The notes beneath the pieces are model-generated. The model had not been told where the DNA came from. It worked only from the letters and a program-made list of their open reading frames with translations, and searched no databases. Shown here piece by piece: positions 8,270 to 15,751 of a stretch of DNA of 64,000 nt; within the stretch, counting starts at the first letter, position 1; each line of letters begins with the position of its first letter. The stretch is from contig NZ_JALNMH010000005.1 of NCBI RefSeq assembly GCF_023156535.1, positions 96,275 through 160,274 on the forward strand, read 5' to 3'. The position numbers were made by a program, and so were the translations under genes. The stretch comes from Pseudomarimonas salicorniae (GTDB lineage Bacteria > Pseudomonadota > Gammaproteobacteria > Xanthomonadales > Xanthomonadaceae).

Positions 8270-9343
8270 TCAGCCAAACAGGTCGCCCTGCGCCTGCGGC
8301 TTCCGCGGCGGCTGGAAGCGGCTGCAGTCCAGCGCCGGGCGCTCGCGGTCGAGGCCGTGGCGGCGCAGGGCGATGGCAAAGCGCTGCGCCAGCAGGTCGG
8401 CGAACGGCCCCTGGCCGCGCATGCGCTGGCCGAAGCGGGCGTCGTAGTCGCGGCCGCCGCGCAGCTGCTGGACCAGGCTCATCACGTGGGCCGCGCGATC
8501 GGGCAGGTGCTGCGCCAGCCAGTCGCGGAAGATCGGCGCCACCTCGTGCGGCAGGCGCAGCAGCACATAGCCCGCGCTCAGCGCGCCGGCCTCGGCGACG
8601 GCCTCGAGGATGCGCTCGATCTCGGCGTCGTTGACTGCCGGAATCACCGGCGCCACCAGCACGCCGACCGGCACGCCCGCCTCGCGCAGGGTTCGGATGC
8701 ACCGAAGGCGCCGCGCCGGGGCGCTGGCCCGCGGCTCCAGTCGGGCTGACAGCCGGTTGTCGAGCGTGGTCACCGAGACCATCACGCTGCACAGGCCCTC
8801 GCGGCCCAGCGGCGCCAGCAGGTCGAGGTCGCGCTCGACCAGGGCGTTCTTGGTGATCAGAGAAAACGGATGACGCGTCGCGCTCAACACATCGATCAGC
8901 TGGCGGGTCAGCGCGAAGCGGCGCTCGATCGGCTGGTAGGGATCGGTGTTGGCGCCGAGGGTGATCGGCTCGCAGCGGTAGCCGGGAAGGGCCAGTTCGG
9001 CGCGCAGCAGTTCGGCAGCATTGGTCTTGGCGAACAGCCGGGTTTCGAAGTCGATGCCCGGGGAAAGGTTGAGGTAGGCGTGGCTGGGCCGGGCGAAGCA
9101 ATAGCTGCAACCGTGCTCGCAGCCGCGATAGGGATTGATCGACTGCGAGAACGGAATGTCCGGCGAGCTGTTGCGGCTGATGATGCTGCGCGCGCGCTCC
9201 TCGACCACCGTGGTGCCCGGCGGCAGCGCGGCCTCGACCTCCCAGCCCTCGTCGGCCTGGGCGGAGGCATCGACCGCGGTGGACTCGAAGCGTCCGGGCT
9301 GGTCCCAGGCACTGCCGCGTCCCTTGATCCGGCCGGGTGCCAT
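8270..9343 (-). CDS. PA0069-family radical SAM protein
   Basis: A 357-aa protein of the family named after Pseudomonas PA0069, related to spore photoproduct lyase. The N-terminus MAPGRIKGRGSAW and SINPYRGCEHGCSYCFARP carry the CxxxCxxC motif that ligates the SAM-binding 4Fe-4S cluster. The GANTDPYQPIER segment and LVAPVIPAVND strand fit the family barrel. Its substrate is not known; a DNA- or RNA-related reaction is suggested only by the relationship to spore photoproduct lyase. It lies 12 bp after the gamma carbonic anhydrase gene in the same operon. Confidence 0.88.
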   Translation of the reverse strand: MAPGRIKGRGSAWDQPGRFESTAVDASAQADEGWEVEAALPPGTTVVEERARSIISRNSSPDIPFSQSINPYRGCEHGCSYCFARPSHAYLNLSPGIDFETRLFAKTNAAELLRAELALPGYRCEPITLGANTDPYQPIERRFALTRQLIDVLSATRHPFSLITKNALVERDLDLLAPLGREGLCSVMVSVTTLDNRLSARLEPRASAPARRLRCIRTLREAGVPVGVLVAPVIPAVNDAEIERILEAVAEAGALSAGYVLLRLPHEVAPIFRDWLAQHLPDRAAHVMSLVQQLRGGRDYDARFGQRMRGQGPFADLLAQRFAIALRRHGLDRERPALDCSRFQPPRKPQAQGDLFG

Positions 9344-9355
9344 CGCGTTGGCGCC

Positions 9356-9922
9356 TCAGCCTCCGCTGACCTGGACGCCGCGGGCGCTGGTCTGGCCGAG
9401 GTAGCGATCCTTGATCCGGACGTAGTGCTGGGCGCTGTAGTGCAGCTGCTCGATCTGCCGGTCGCTCAGGGTGCGCACGCAGCGCGCCGGGCTGCCCACC
9501 CACAGCTCGGCCTCGCCGACCACCTTGCCCGGCGGGACCAGGGCGCCGGCGCCCACATAGCCGTGCTTCTTCACCACCACGCCGTCGAGCACCCGCGCGC
9601 CCATGCCGATCAGCACCGCGTCCTCGATGGTGCAGGCGTGCAGGATGGCGCCGTGGCCGACGGTGACGTCCGCGCCGATCAGGCAGGGCAGCCCGCCCGG
9701 TGGCCCGTAAGGGCCGTCGTGGGTGACGTGGACGATGGCGCCATCCTGGATATTGCTGCGCGCGCCGATGCGGATGTGGTGCACATCGCCGCGCACGACC
9801 GCCATCGGCCACAGCGAGACGTCGTCACCCAGCTCGACGTCGCCGATCAGCACGGCGGACGGATCGACATAGACGCGCTCGCCCAGCCGCGGCTGCTGGT
9901 CAAGATAGGGGCGAATCGACAT
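9356..9922 (-). CDS. Gamma carbonic anhydrase family protein (YrdA/PaaY type)
   Basis: A 188-aa left-handed beta-helix protein. Hexapeptide repeats run through VLIGDVELGDDVSLWPMAVV, IGARSNIQDGAIVHV and IGADVTVGHGAILHA. The histidines in VVRGDVHHIRIG, VHVTHDGP and TVGHGAIL match the zinc ligands of gamma-class carbonic anhydrases. The trimer binds metal between subunits; many bacterial homologues show weak hydration or thioesterase activity. The ATG at 9922 has a strong AAAGGAG site and is the first gene of the minus-strand operon that continues to 7451. Confidence 0.9.
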   Translation of the reverse strand: MSIRPYLDQQPRLGERVYVDPSAVLIGDVELGDDVSLWPMAVVRGDVHHIRIGARSNIQDGAIVHVTHDGPYGPPGGLPCLIGADVTVGHGAILHACTIEDAVLIGMGARVLDGVVVKKHGYVGAGALVPPGKVVGEAELWVGSPARCVRTLSDRQIEQLHYSAQHYVRIKDRYLGQTSARGVQVSGG

Positions 9923-10171
9923 CGGCGGAACTCCTTTCGACGTGGACGTATTGTCCCGCAGCGGAGCGCCGGCAGCCATCCCGACGCCGCGGTCAGTCAT
10001 GCGCTAGCGGCTGCCCCGCGGTTTATCGCCGGGCGCTGAACCTCGGTGAATCTCCACGTTACGACCGGGATGCATGACAGCCTGCGTTAACCGTGGCGGC
10101 ACTACCCTCTTTTCTCGTGCCCTGCGCCTGCAAGGGCGGGGCGGCTGACCCGAACCGAGAAGGAGGCCCCC

Positions 10172-11332
10172 ATGCCTAGCCACCTGTCCGGAGAGGAACT
10201 CCAGGAGTTGCTCGACCATCGCTCGCCGCGCTGCGTGTCGCTGTTCCTGCCGACCGCGCGAAGCGGAGAAGGCGTCCGCCAGGCGCCGATCCATCTGAAG
10301 AACCTGCTTGCCGAAGCCGACCGCCACCTGCAGGCACGCGGTCTCAAGCCGCATGAGTCCGAAGCGGCCCTGGCACCGGCCGTCGCGCTGATCGACGACG
10401 CCCCGTTCTGGGAGCACCAGCGCGAGGGCCTGGCCCTGTTCCTGAACGCCGAGGGCCTGCGCAGCTATTCGCTGCCGATCTCCTTCGAGCCGCTTGCCGT
10501 GGTGGCCGACGCTTTCGAGATCCTGCCCCTGCTGCCGCTGCTGGCCCTGGGCGACCGCTTCTACATCCTCGCCCTCAGCCGTAACCAGGTCAGGTTGCTC
10601 GAGGCCACGCACGACAGCGTGGTCGAACTCGAAGTGCCAGACATGCCGCGCAGCCAGGCCGAGGCGCTGGCCCACGATGATCGCGAGCAGTCGCTGCAGT
10701 TCCATACCGGCGCCAGCGGCAACGGCGGTGCCCGACCGGCGATCTTCCATGGCCAGGGCGGCAGCGACGACACCGAGAAGCTGGATCTGTACCGATTCTT
10801 CCAGCAGGTCGATCGGGCGCTCAGCCGCTTCCTGGCCAACGAGCAGGCGCCGATGGTGCTGGCCTCGGTCAACTACCAGCAGGCGCTGTATCGCGAGGCC
10901 AACCACTACGCCCGACTGATCGAGCCGGGTATCGACGGCAATCCGGATTCGCTCGCGAACGAGACGCTGCGCGACCGCGCGCTGCCGCTGGTCGAGCCGG
11001 TGTTCCGCGAGGCCGAGCGCGAGGCCAAGGACCGGCTTGCCGCGCTGGCCGACAGTAAACGCGCGATCGACTCCATCGAGAAGCTGGTGCCGGCAGCCTA
11101 CTGGGGTCGGGTGGACACCCTGTTCGTCGAACGCGACCAGCATGTGTGGGGACAGTTCGACCCGACAGCGAACAAGGTCTACCTGAGCGATCCGGATGAG
11201 GTCGCCCCGGGCGACTACGACCTGCTCGACCTCGCCGTCCGGCGTACGCTGGCCAAGGGCGGGACGGTCTTCGCGCTGAGCGGCGAGCACATGCCGGCAG
11301 GGTCCCCGGCGGCTGCGATCGGGCGCTACTGA
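10172..11332 (+). CDS. Bacterial archaeo-eukaryotic release factor (baeRF) family 7-like protein
   Basis: A 386-aa protein whose order of segments (SPRCVSLFLPT at the start, EGLALFLNAEGLRSYSLP, LGDRFYILALSRNQVRLLEA in the middle, and VDTLFVERDQHVWGQFD with GGTVFALSGEHMP at the end) matches the bacterial eRF1-like group, probably family 7. These proteins share the middle and C-terminal folds of eRF1/Pelota and are thought to act in ribosome rescue or stress-related translation, but experimental data are scarce. A strong AAGGAGG site precedes the ATG. It is a single gene that overlaps its convergent neighbour by 7 bp. Confidence 0.75.
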   Translation: MPSHLSGEELQELLDHRSPRCVSLFLPTARSGEGVRQAPIHLKNLLAEADRHLQARGLKPHESEAALAPAVALIDDAPFWEHQREGLALFLNAEGLRSYSLPISFEPLAVVADAFEILPLLPLLALGDRFYILALSRNQVRLLEATHDSVVELEVPDMPRSQAEALAHDDREQSLQFHTGASGNGGARPAIFHGQGGSDDTEKLDLYRFFQQVDRALSRFLANEQAPMVLASVNYQQALYREANHYARLIEPGIDGNPDSLANETLRDRALPLVEPVFREAEREAKDRLAALADSKRAIDSIEKLVPAAYWGRVDTLFVERDQHVWGQFDPTANKVYLSDPDEVAPGDYDLLDLAVRRTLAKGGTVFALSGEHMPAGSPAAAIGRY

Positions 11333-11643
11333 GCGTCCGGCGGGTCGACCCGCCACTCGGCCTCCTCGAATTCGCCGAGGATGCGTACGGAGACGAACTC
11401 GGCCTGGCCGTCGATGATCTCGCGGATCTGCGCCTGCGGCGCACCGGCCATCGCGTCGCGCGCCGCCTTGGATTCCCAGCGGGCAATCGCCAGCAGCCGG
11501 CGCGGATCGCCGATGCAGCGATGCAGGCGCGTGCCGGCTGCCCCCTCGGCCTGCTGGATCAGCCTGCTTGCCCGGACCCAGGCCTCGGCGTACTGCTCGG
11601 CCGAGTAGCCCTCACCGATCTCGACCTCGAAAATGAACAGCAT
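11326..11643 (-). CDS. Antibiotic biosynthesis monooxygenase (ABM)-domain protein
   Basis: A 105-aa ferredoxin-like protein: MLFIFEVEIGEGYSAEQYAE, a helix AWVRASRLIQQAEGAAGTRL, then LLAIARWESKAARDAM, the usual ABM strand-helix-strand pattern. Family members form dimers; some oxidise quinone-like substrates or degrade haem, others have no known activity. Its 3' end overlaps the baeRF gene by 7 bp, so the two transcripts are convergent and could interfere. Confidence 0.7.
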   Translation of the reverse strand: MLFIFEVEIGEGYSAEQYAEAWVRASRLIQQAEGAAGTRLHRCIGDPRRLLAIARWESKAARDAMAGAPQAQIREIIDGQAEFVSVRILGEFEEAEWRVDPPDAQ

Positions 11644-11716
11644 GGCGTTTCACTGCGGAAGCGGGGTGAGGACAGGGTAACGCTGAAGGGCGGGGGCGCC
11701 GGCGGAACGCGCAGCA

Positions 11717-12127
11717 CGGGCGCGAAGAAGACCTTCCGCAAAACCCGCAGTAGGAGCCAGCTTGCTGGCGATCGTCCCATCCGGGGCGCCTAACGCCAGC
11801 AAGCTGGCTCCTACACGCAACGGCGCTGTAAGGTCCGGTTTGCGCCCTTCCGGCGCGTCTGAATCCCGCCCTCTTTCGACCGCATTCTCGCAACTCAACG
11901 AGACCCGACTGTGGGAGCACCCTTGGGCGCGACCGCCGCGCTAGGGATTCACCACAGACCGCGGCCAGAGCGGATCTCCGCGGTCGCGCCCAAGGGCGCT
12001 CCCACAGTCGGACTTCGTCGGGCGTCGGCAAAGCCCCATAGGGCATGCCTTGGCGCACCGATGCGGGCGTTCGGACGGTATGCCCGGTGCGGTCAGCCGC
12101 ACCCTATCAATATCTGCTTCGCGCCCG
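11717..12127 (+). repeat. Composite palindromic element, copy 1 (MITE-like, 411 bp)
   Basis: The ends form an 11-bp perfect inverted repeat, CGGGCGCGAAG at 11717-11727 and CTTCGCGCCCG at 12117-12127. Inside are three palindromic modules: A (11751-11813, TAGGAGCCAGCTTGCTGGCG and its complement), B (11911-12005, GTGGGAGC to GCTCCCAC) and C (12038-12107, ATAGGG to CCCTAT). The same order recurs at 20267, 47933 and 57446, with truncated copies at 25771 and 27229. It fills most of the gap 11644-12162 and encodes no supported protein. Confidence 0.85.
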
Positions 12128-12162
12128 AAGCGGACCTCCGAGCCCCCGAGTCCCCGCTCCCC

Positions 12163-12798
12163 TCAAATGATCCGCAGGGTGATCGCCTTGAGCACCGCCC
12201 TCGTACGGTCGCGGGTGCCGAGTTTGTCGAGGATCTCGCTGACGTAGTTTTTCACCGTGCCCTCGGACAGGTGGATGCTTCGCGCGATCTCCTTGTTCGA
12301 GTAGCCGCCGGCCAGCAGGCGAAGGATGGAGATCTCGCGTTCGTTGAAGGTGTCGCTCGGCGGGGCCTGGTCGCGGTAGGCGTAGCGGGCGCGGACCGGG
12401 TCGGTCGGCACCGGGGCCAGCAGGGTCTCGCCGGCGGCCACGCGCAGGATGGCCTCGTGCAGGTCTTCGGGCGAAGCATCCTTGAGCAGGAAGCCGCGTG
12501 CGCCGACCTCGGCCGCACGCAGGGCGAGGTCGGGCTCGTCGAAGGTGGTGAGCAGGATCAGCGGCGGGGCCGGCACCCTGGCAGCCAGGGCCTCGGCCAG
12601 GGCGAAGCCGTCAAGGCCGGGCATGCGGATGTCGGAGAGCACAAGATCAACCGGCTGGGCATCGAGCGCGGTGAGCAGGGCCTCGCCATCGGCGGCCTCG
12701 ACCACCACCTCAATGTCGGGCAGGCCGTCGAGCAGGGCGCGCAGGCCGTGGCGGACCAGGGCCTGGTCGTCGACCAGTGCGAGACGCAGGCAGGTCAT
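12163..12798 (-). CDS. NarL/LuxR-type response regulator
   Basis: A 211-aa two-domain regulator. The receiver domain has the acid pocket at D10-D11 and the phosphoacceptor D56 in VLSDIRMP, with the conserved lysine in LLKDASP. A NarL/LuxR helix-turn-helix follows (LAGGYSNKEIARSIHLSEGTVKNY). It overlaps the upstream kinase gene by 4 bp, so this is a cognate pair; phosphorylation should enable DNA binding as a dimer. Candidate targets are the operon itself and the divergent membrane-protein gene at 14087. Confidence 0.93.
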   Translation of the reverse strand: MTCLRLALVDDQALVRHGLRALLDGLPDIEVVVEAADGEALLTALDAQPVDLVLSDIRMPGLDGFALAEALAARVPAPPLILLTTFDEPDLALRAAEVGARGFLLKDASPEDLHEAILRVAAGETLLAPVPTDPVRARYAYRDQAPPSDTFNEREISILRLLAGGYSNKEIARSIHLSEGTVKNYVSEILDKLGTRDRTRAVLKAITLRII

Positions 12799-13943
12799 GC
12801 TTCGCCCTCCGGAAGCCAGGCGTCGATGCGCAGGCCGCCGCGCCCGGAGCGTGACAGGCAGACCTCTCCGCCGAGGGCCTCGAAGCGTTCGCGCATCCCG
12901 GACAGGCCGCCGCCGGCCCGCGGCTCGGACGGAGCCCGTCCGTCATCCTCGATGCACAGCTGCAAGCGGCCCGCTTCGGGGCGGATATGCACCGCCAGCT
13001 CCTGTGCTGGACCGTGGCGGGCGGCATTGGTCAGCGCTTCCTGCACCGCACGCAGCACCGCCTCGATGCGATCCCGGCCTCGCAGCTTCAGCCCGGGCTC
13101 GATGTCCAGGCGCAGCGCCGGACGCGGAAACGGCAGGCCGAGGCGGGCCAGCGCCTCGCCCAGATCCAGCCCCTCGTCCTGACGCATCTCGCGGACCACC
13201 TCGCGCAGGCTGCCGAGCAGTTCGTCGGCCAGGCCGGCGCAGAGGCGGACGCGCTCGGGGTCGCTCTGCCGGGGGTCGGCGGCCAGTGCGCGCAGGTTGA
13301 GCTTGAGCGCGGTCAGGCTGTGACCCGCAACGTCATGCAGTTCCCGCGACAGGCGTAGGCGCTCGGCGTCGCGCGCGCCGGCGGCGAGCAGGGTGCGACT
13401 GGTCAGCAGTTCGGCATTGGCCGCGCGCAGCTCTTCAGCCATCTGCTCGGCGGTCTGGTTGCTGCGGATCATCAGGGCGGCGAAGGCCTGGAAGCTGGCG
13501 AAGGCCACCACCGTGGTGAGGGCCGCCATCGGCCCGGCGTCCCAGAACCAGAACAGGCCGCCGAGGAACAGACCGTTGACCAGGGCGATCGCCGTGAACA
13601 GGCGCCAGCCGGAGAGATACACGGCCATCTGCGCGGCAAGCAGCACCAGCAGGATGGCCGCGGCGCTGTTCGGCCGCATCAGGGTAAGGCCCAGCGCGCA
13701 GACACCGAGCACCAGACTCAGCGCAAGGTGGCGCCCCGGCCGGCTGTCGCACAGGCCCGAGACCATGGCCAGGAACCCGGCGAGAAAGACCAGCATGGCG
13801 ACGCGGGCCGGCCACAGCCAGGGCGAGCCGTCGCGTTCCATGCCGCCGATGGTGACCAGCCAGACCACGGCCCAGGCCACGTAAGCGGCCAGGGCAAGCG
13901 GAGACAGCAGCTCGTTTGTGATCTGGCGCCAACGCGTCGACAT
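12795..13943 (-). CDS. Membrane sensor histidine kinase, DesK/NarL-partner type
   Basis: A 382-aa kinase. About five or six N-terminal membrane segments (to about residue 150) are followed by a short coiled linker and a HisKA_3 dimerisation domain with the phosphoacceptor histidine near residue 200 in RELHDVAGHSLTALK. The HATPase domain shows EALTNAARHG and IEDDGRAP and ends GLSGMRERFEALGG. The layout is that of DesK-like kinases that sense membrane or envelope state, although the signal is not visible. I chose the ATG at 13943 (MSTRWRQITN); longer frames to 14075 add residues without similarity and cross the divergent promoter region. Confidence 0.88.
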   Translation of the reverse strand: MSTRWRQITNELLSPLALAAYVAWAVVWLVTIGGMERDGSPWLWPARVAMLVFLAGFLAMVSGLCDSRPGRHLALSLVLGVCALGLTLMRPNSAAAILLVLLAAQMAVYLSGWRLFTAIALVNGLFLGGLFWFWDAGPMAALTTVVAFASFQAFAALMIRSNQTAEQMAEELRAANAELLTSRTLLAAGARDAERLRLSRELHDVAGHSLTALKLNLRALAADPRQSDPERVRLCAGLADELLGSLREVVREMRQDEGLDLGEALARLGLPFPRPALRLDIEPGLKLRGRDRIEAVLRAVQEALTNAARHGPAQELAVHIRPEAGRLQLCIEDDGRAPSEPRAGGGLSGMRERFEALGGEVCLSRSGRGGLRIDAWLPEGEA

Positions 13944-13994
13944 GCATCGAGCTTGGCCCGCCGGCTGTCCGAGGACAAGCCTTCGCATGCAGAA

Positions 13995-14010
13995 AGTGAC
14001 TTCCTTCACC
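13995..14010. promoter_or_regulatory. CRP/Clp-like palindrome between the kinase and membrane-protein genes
   Basis: AGTGACTTCCTTCACC holds GTGA-N6-TCAC in the 143-bp divergent gap. It differs from the TGTGA-N6-TCACA consensus of CRP and Xanthomonas Clp at the two outer positions only. The location suits control of either gene, but a chance match is possible. Confidence 0.3.
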
Positions 14011-14086
14011 TGTGATGACTGACCGTCGGCACCTGAGTGGTGGACGTCGGCGCAGCAGACTGGATCCGTACACACGGGAGTCCGCC

Positions 14087-14797
14087 ATGAACAGCTACAC
14101 GATCAGTCTGGTCCTGCACCTCGCCTCCGGCACGCTGGCCCTCGTCTGCTTCTGGATCGCCGCCTTCGTGCGCAAGGGCAGCCGCCCCCACGTGCTCGCC
14201 GGGCGCGTCTACATGGGCGCCATGCTCGGCGTCATCGTCAGCGGCGCGCCGCTGGCTCATGCCCTGTTGGAAAGGGGCCATCCGGTGAGCGCACTGTTCC
14301 TCAGCTTCCTACTGCTGCTGACCGGCAGCGCCTGCTGGAACGCCTTGCGCGCCATCCGCGATCGCGGCGACCGTCAGCGCTACTTCGGACCGGTGTACTG
14401 GATCCTCAACGCCAGCGTCGGCCTGGGCGGCGCAGGAATGATCTGGCTCGGCACCCAGGCGGGGGGCGTCGTGCTGCAGGTGTTCGGTGGCGTCGGCCTG
14501 CTGGCCGCGGCCGGTTCGGTGCAGAGCTGGCGGCGCGCGCCGAACGATCCGCGCTGGTGGCTGAAGGAGCACTACGGCAACATCATCGGCTGCGGCGTCG
14601 CCACCCACATCGCCTTCCTCGGCATCGGCCTGCGCCGGCTGCTGCCGATGCTGGACGGTTCGACGCTGACCCTGATCGCCTGGCTGGCGCCGCTGGTGGT
14701 GGCGGTGATCGCAAGCATCCGCCTTGATCGGCGCTATGGCCGCCCGGCCGCCGACGCGAGGGTTGGCCAGCCCAGTCCGACGCTTCCGATTGCCTGA
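14087..14797 (+). CDS. Small multi-pass membrane protein (DUF2306-like)
   Basis: A 236-aa protein with about seven hydrophobic segments. The first is HLASGTLALVCFWIAAFV; a later loop carries HYGNIIGCGVATHIAFLGIG, and histidines recur near membrane edges. The pattern resembles DUF2306-type membrane proteins, for which no activity is established. The ATG at 14087 follows CACGGGAGTCCGCC. The gene is divergent from the two-component operon and 20 bp upstream of a DUF2141 gene, so it could be a target of that system. The family call is tentative. Confidence 0.6.
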   Translation: MNSYTISLVLHLASGTLALVCFWIAAFVRKGSRPHVLAGRVYMGAMLGVIVSGAPLAHALLERGHPVSALFLSFLLLLTGSACWNALRAIRDRGDRQRYFGPVYWILNASVGLGGAGMIWLGTQAGGVVLQVFGGVGLLAAAGSVQSWRRAPNDPRWWLKEHYGNIIGCGVATHIAFLGIGLRRLLPMLDGSTLTLIAWLAPLVVAVIASIRLDRRYGRPAADARVGQPSPTLPIA

Positions 14798-14817
14798 ACC
14801 CGCCAAGGAACCCGCCC

Positions 14818-15234
14818 ATGCGCCCTGCCCTGATCGCCGCCCTGCTCGCCCTCGCCGCTGCGCCGCTCGATGCCGCCACGCTGGCCGTCGAAGTCCAGGG
14901 CATCGCCGCCCAGAGCGGCCAGCTGAGCCTCGCCCTGTACGGCTCGGAAGCGGGCTGGAAGGGCGAGGCCAAGCCGGTCGACCGCCGGGTCGGCAAGCCA
15001 GACGGCAGCAGCGCGCTGCGCTTTACCTTCGTGAACCTGCCGCCGGGTCGCTACGCGGTGCGCGTGGCCCACGACGAGAACGGCAACGGCAAGCTCGATA
15101 CCAACTTCATCGGCATCCCCAAGGAGGGCGTCGGCTCCTCGAACAACCCGCAGGTGATGCGCGCGCCGCGCTTCGATGAGGCGGTGTTCGAGCTGGGCGA
15201 GGACGATCTCGGCATCTCGATCGTACTCAACTAG
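14818..15234 (+). CDS. DUF2141 domain periplasmic protein
   Basis: A 138-aa protein with a signal peptide (about 1-19, ending LDAA). The DUF2141 signature is clear: GQLSLALYGSEAGW, FVNLPPGRYAVRVAHDENGNG with an acidic turn, then LDTNFIGIPKEGVGSSNNP. The fold is a small beta-sandwich and the function unknown. It starts 20 bp after the upstream membrane-protein gene and ends at a REP tandem array. Confidence 0.88.
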   Translation: MRPALIAALLALAAAPLDAATLAVEVQGIAAQSGQLSLALYGSEAGWKGEAKPVDRRVGKPDGSSALRFTFVNLPPGRYAVRVAHDENGNGKLDTNFIGIPKEGVGSSNNPQVMRAPRFDEAVFELGEDDLGISIVLN

Positions 15235-15250
15235 GCCACCGCCAAGTTCT

Positions 15251-15735
15251 GACTTCGAGCCGTTCGTGCCGAGGTATCGAAGCACGAGCGGCCTCCGGAA
15301 CCTCCAGGCTTCGCCCTTCGATACCTCAGGGCGAACGGGCAGTTCGGGGCGTGGACGGCGGGTTCATCCGAAGCTGTCGCGTCGGCCCGGGACAGGCGGG
15401 ACGACATCGAACCGGGCAGGAACCAAGGGGACGTTGTCGCCCCACCCCTGCGAGCCGTTCGTGCTGAGGTATCGAAGCACGAACGGCCTCCGGAATTTCT
15501 AGGCTTCGCCCTTCGATACCTGAGGGCGAACGGGCAGTCCGGGGCGTGGCCGGCGGGGTCATCCAGAGCTGTCGCGTTGGCCCCGACCAGACAGGGCGAC
15601 ATCGGACCGGGCAGGACCCAGGGGGCCGCCATCGCCCCACCCCTTCGAGCCGTTCGTGCTGAGGTATCGAAGCACGAGCGGCCCCGGAATCTCCAGGCTT
15701 CGCCCTTCGATACCTCAGGGCGAACGGGCAGGCCG
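15251..15735 (+). repeat. 195-bp tandem array of paired R1 REPs
   Basis: The core CGTTCG recurs at 15261, 15456 and 15651, exactly 195 bp apart. Each unit has a CGTTCGTGCTGAGGTATCGA half, the opposing CTTCGATACCTCAGGGCGAA half and a spacer with GGGGCGTGG and CGGGTTCATCC-type text. About 2.4 units fill the 517-bp gap between the DUF2141 gene and the kinase stop at 15752. I see no gene in it. Confidence 0.9.
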
Positions 15736-15751
15736 GGGCCGCATTGCGGGT

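Noticed and set aside
8223-9812. Minus-strand 529-aa frame overlapping the radical SAM gene
   Set aside because: Very rich in R, G, P and A with no domain; it is the shadow of the high-GC radical SAM and carbonic anhydrase genes, which have clear motifs in another frame.
10004-11356. Minus-strand 450-aa frame opposite the baeRF gene
   Set aside because: Antisense shadow; the plus-strand gene has a strong ribosome-binding site and family motifs.
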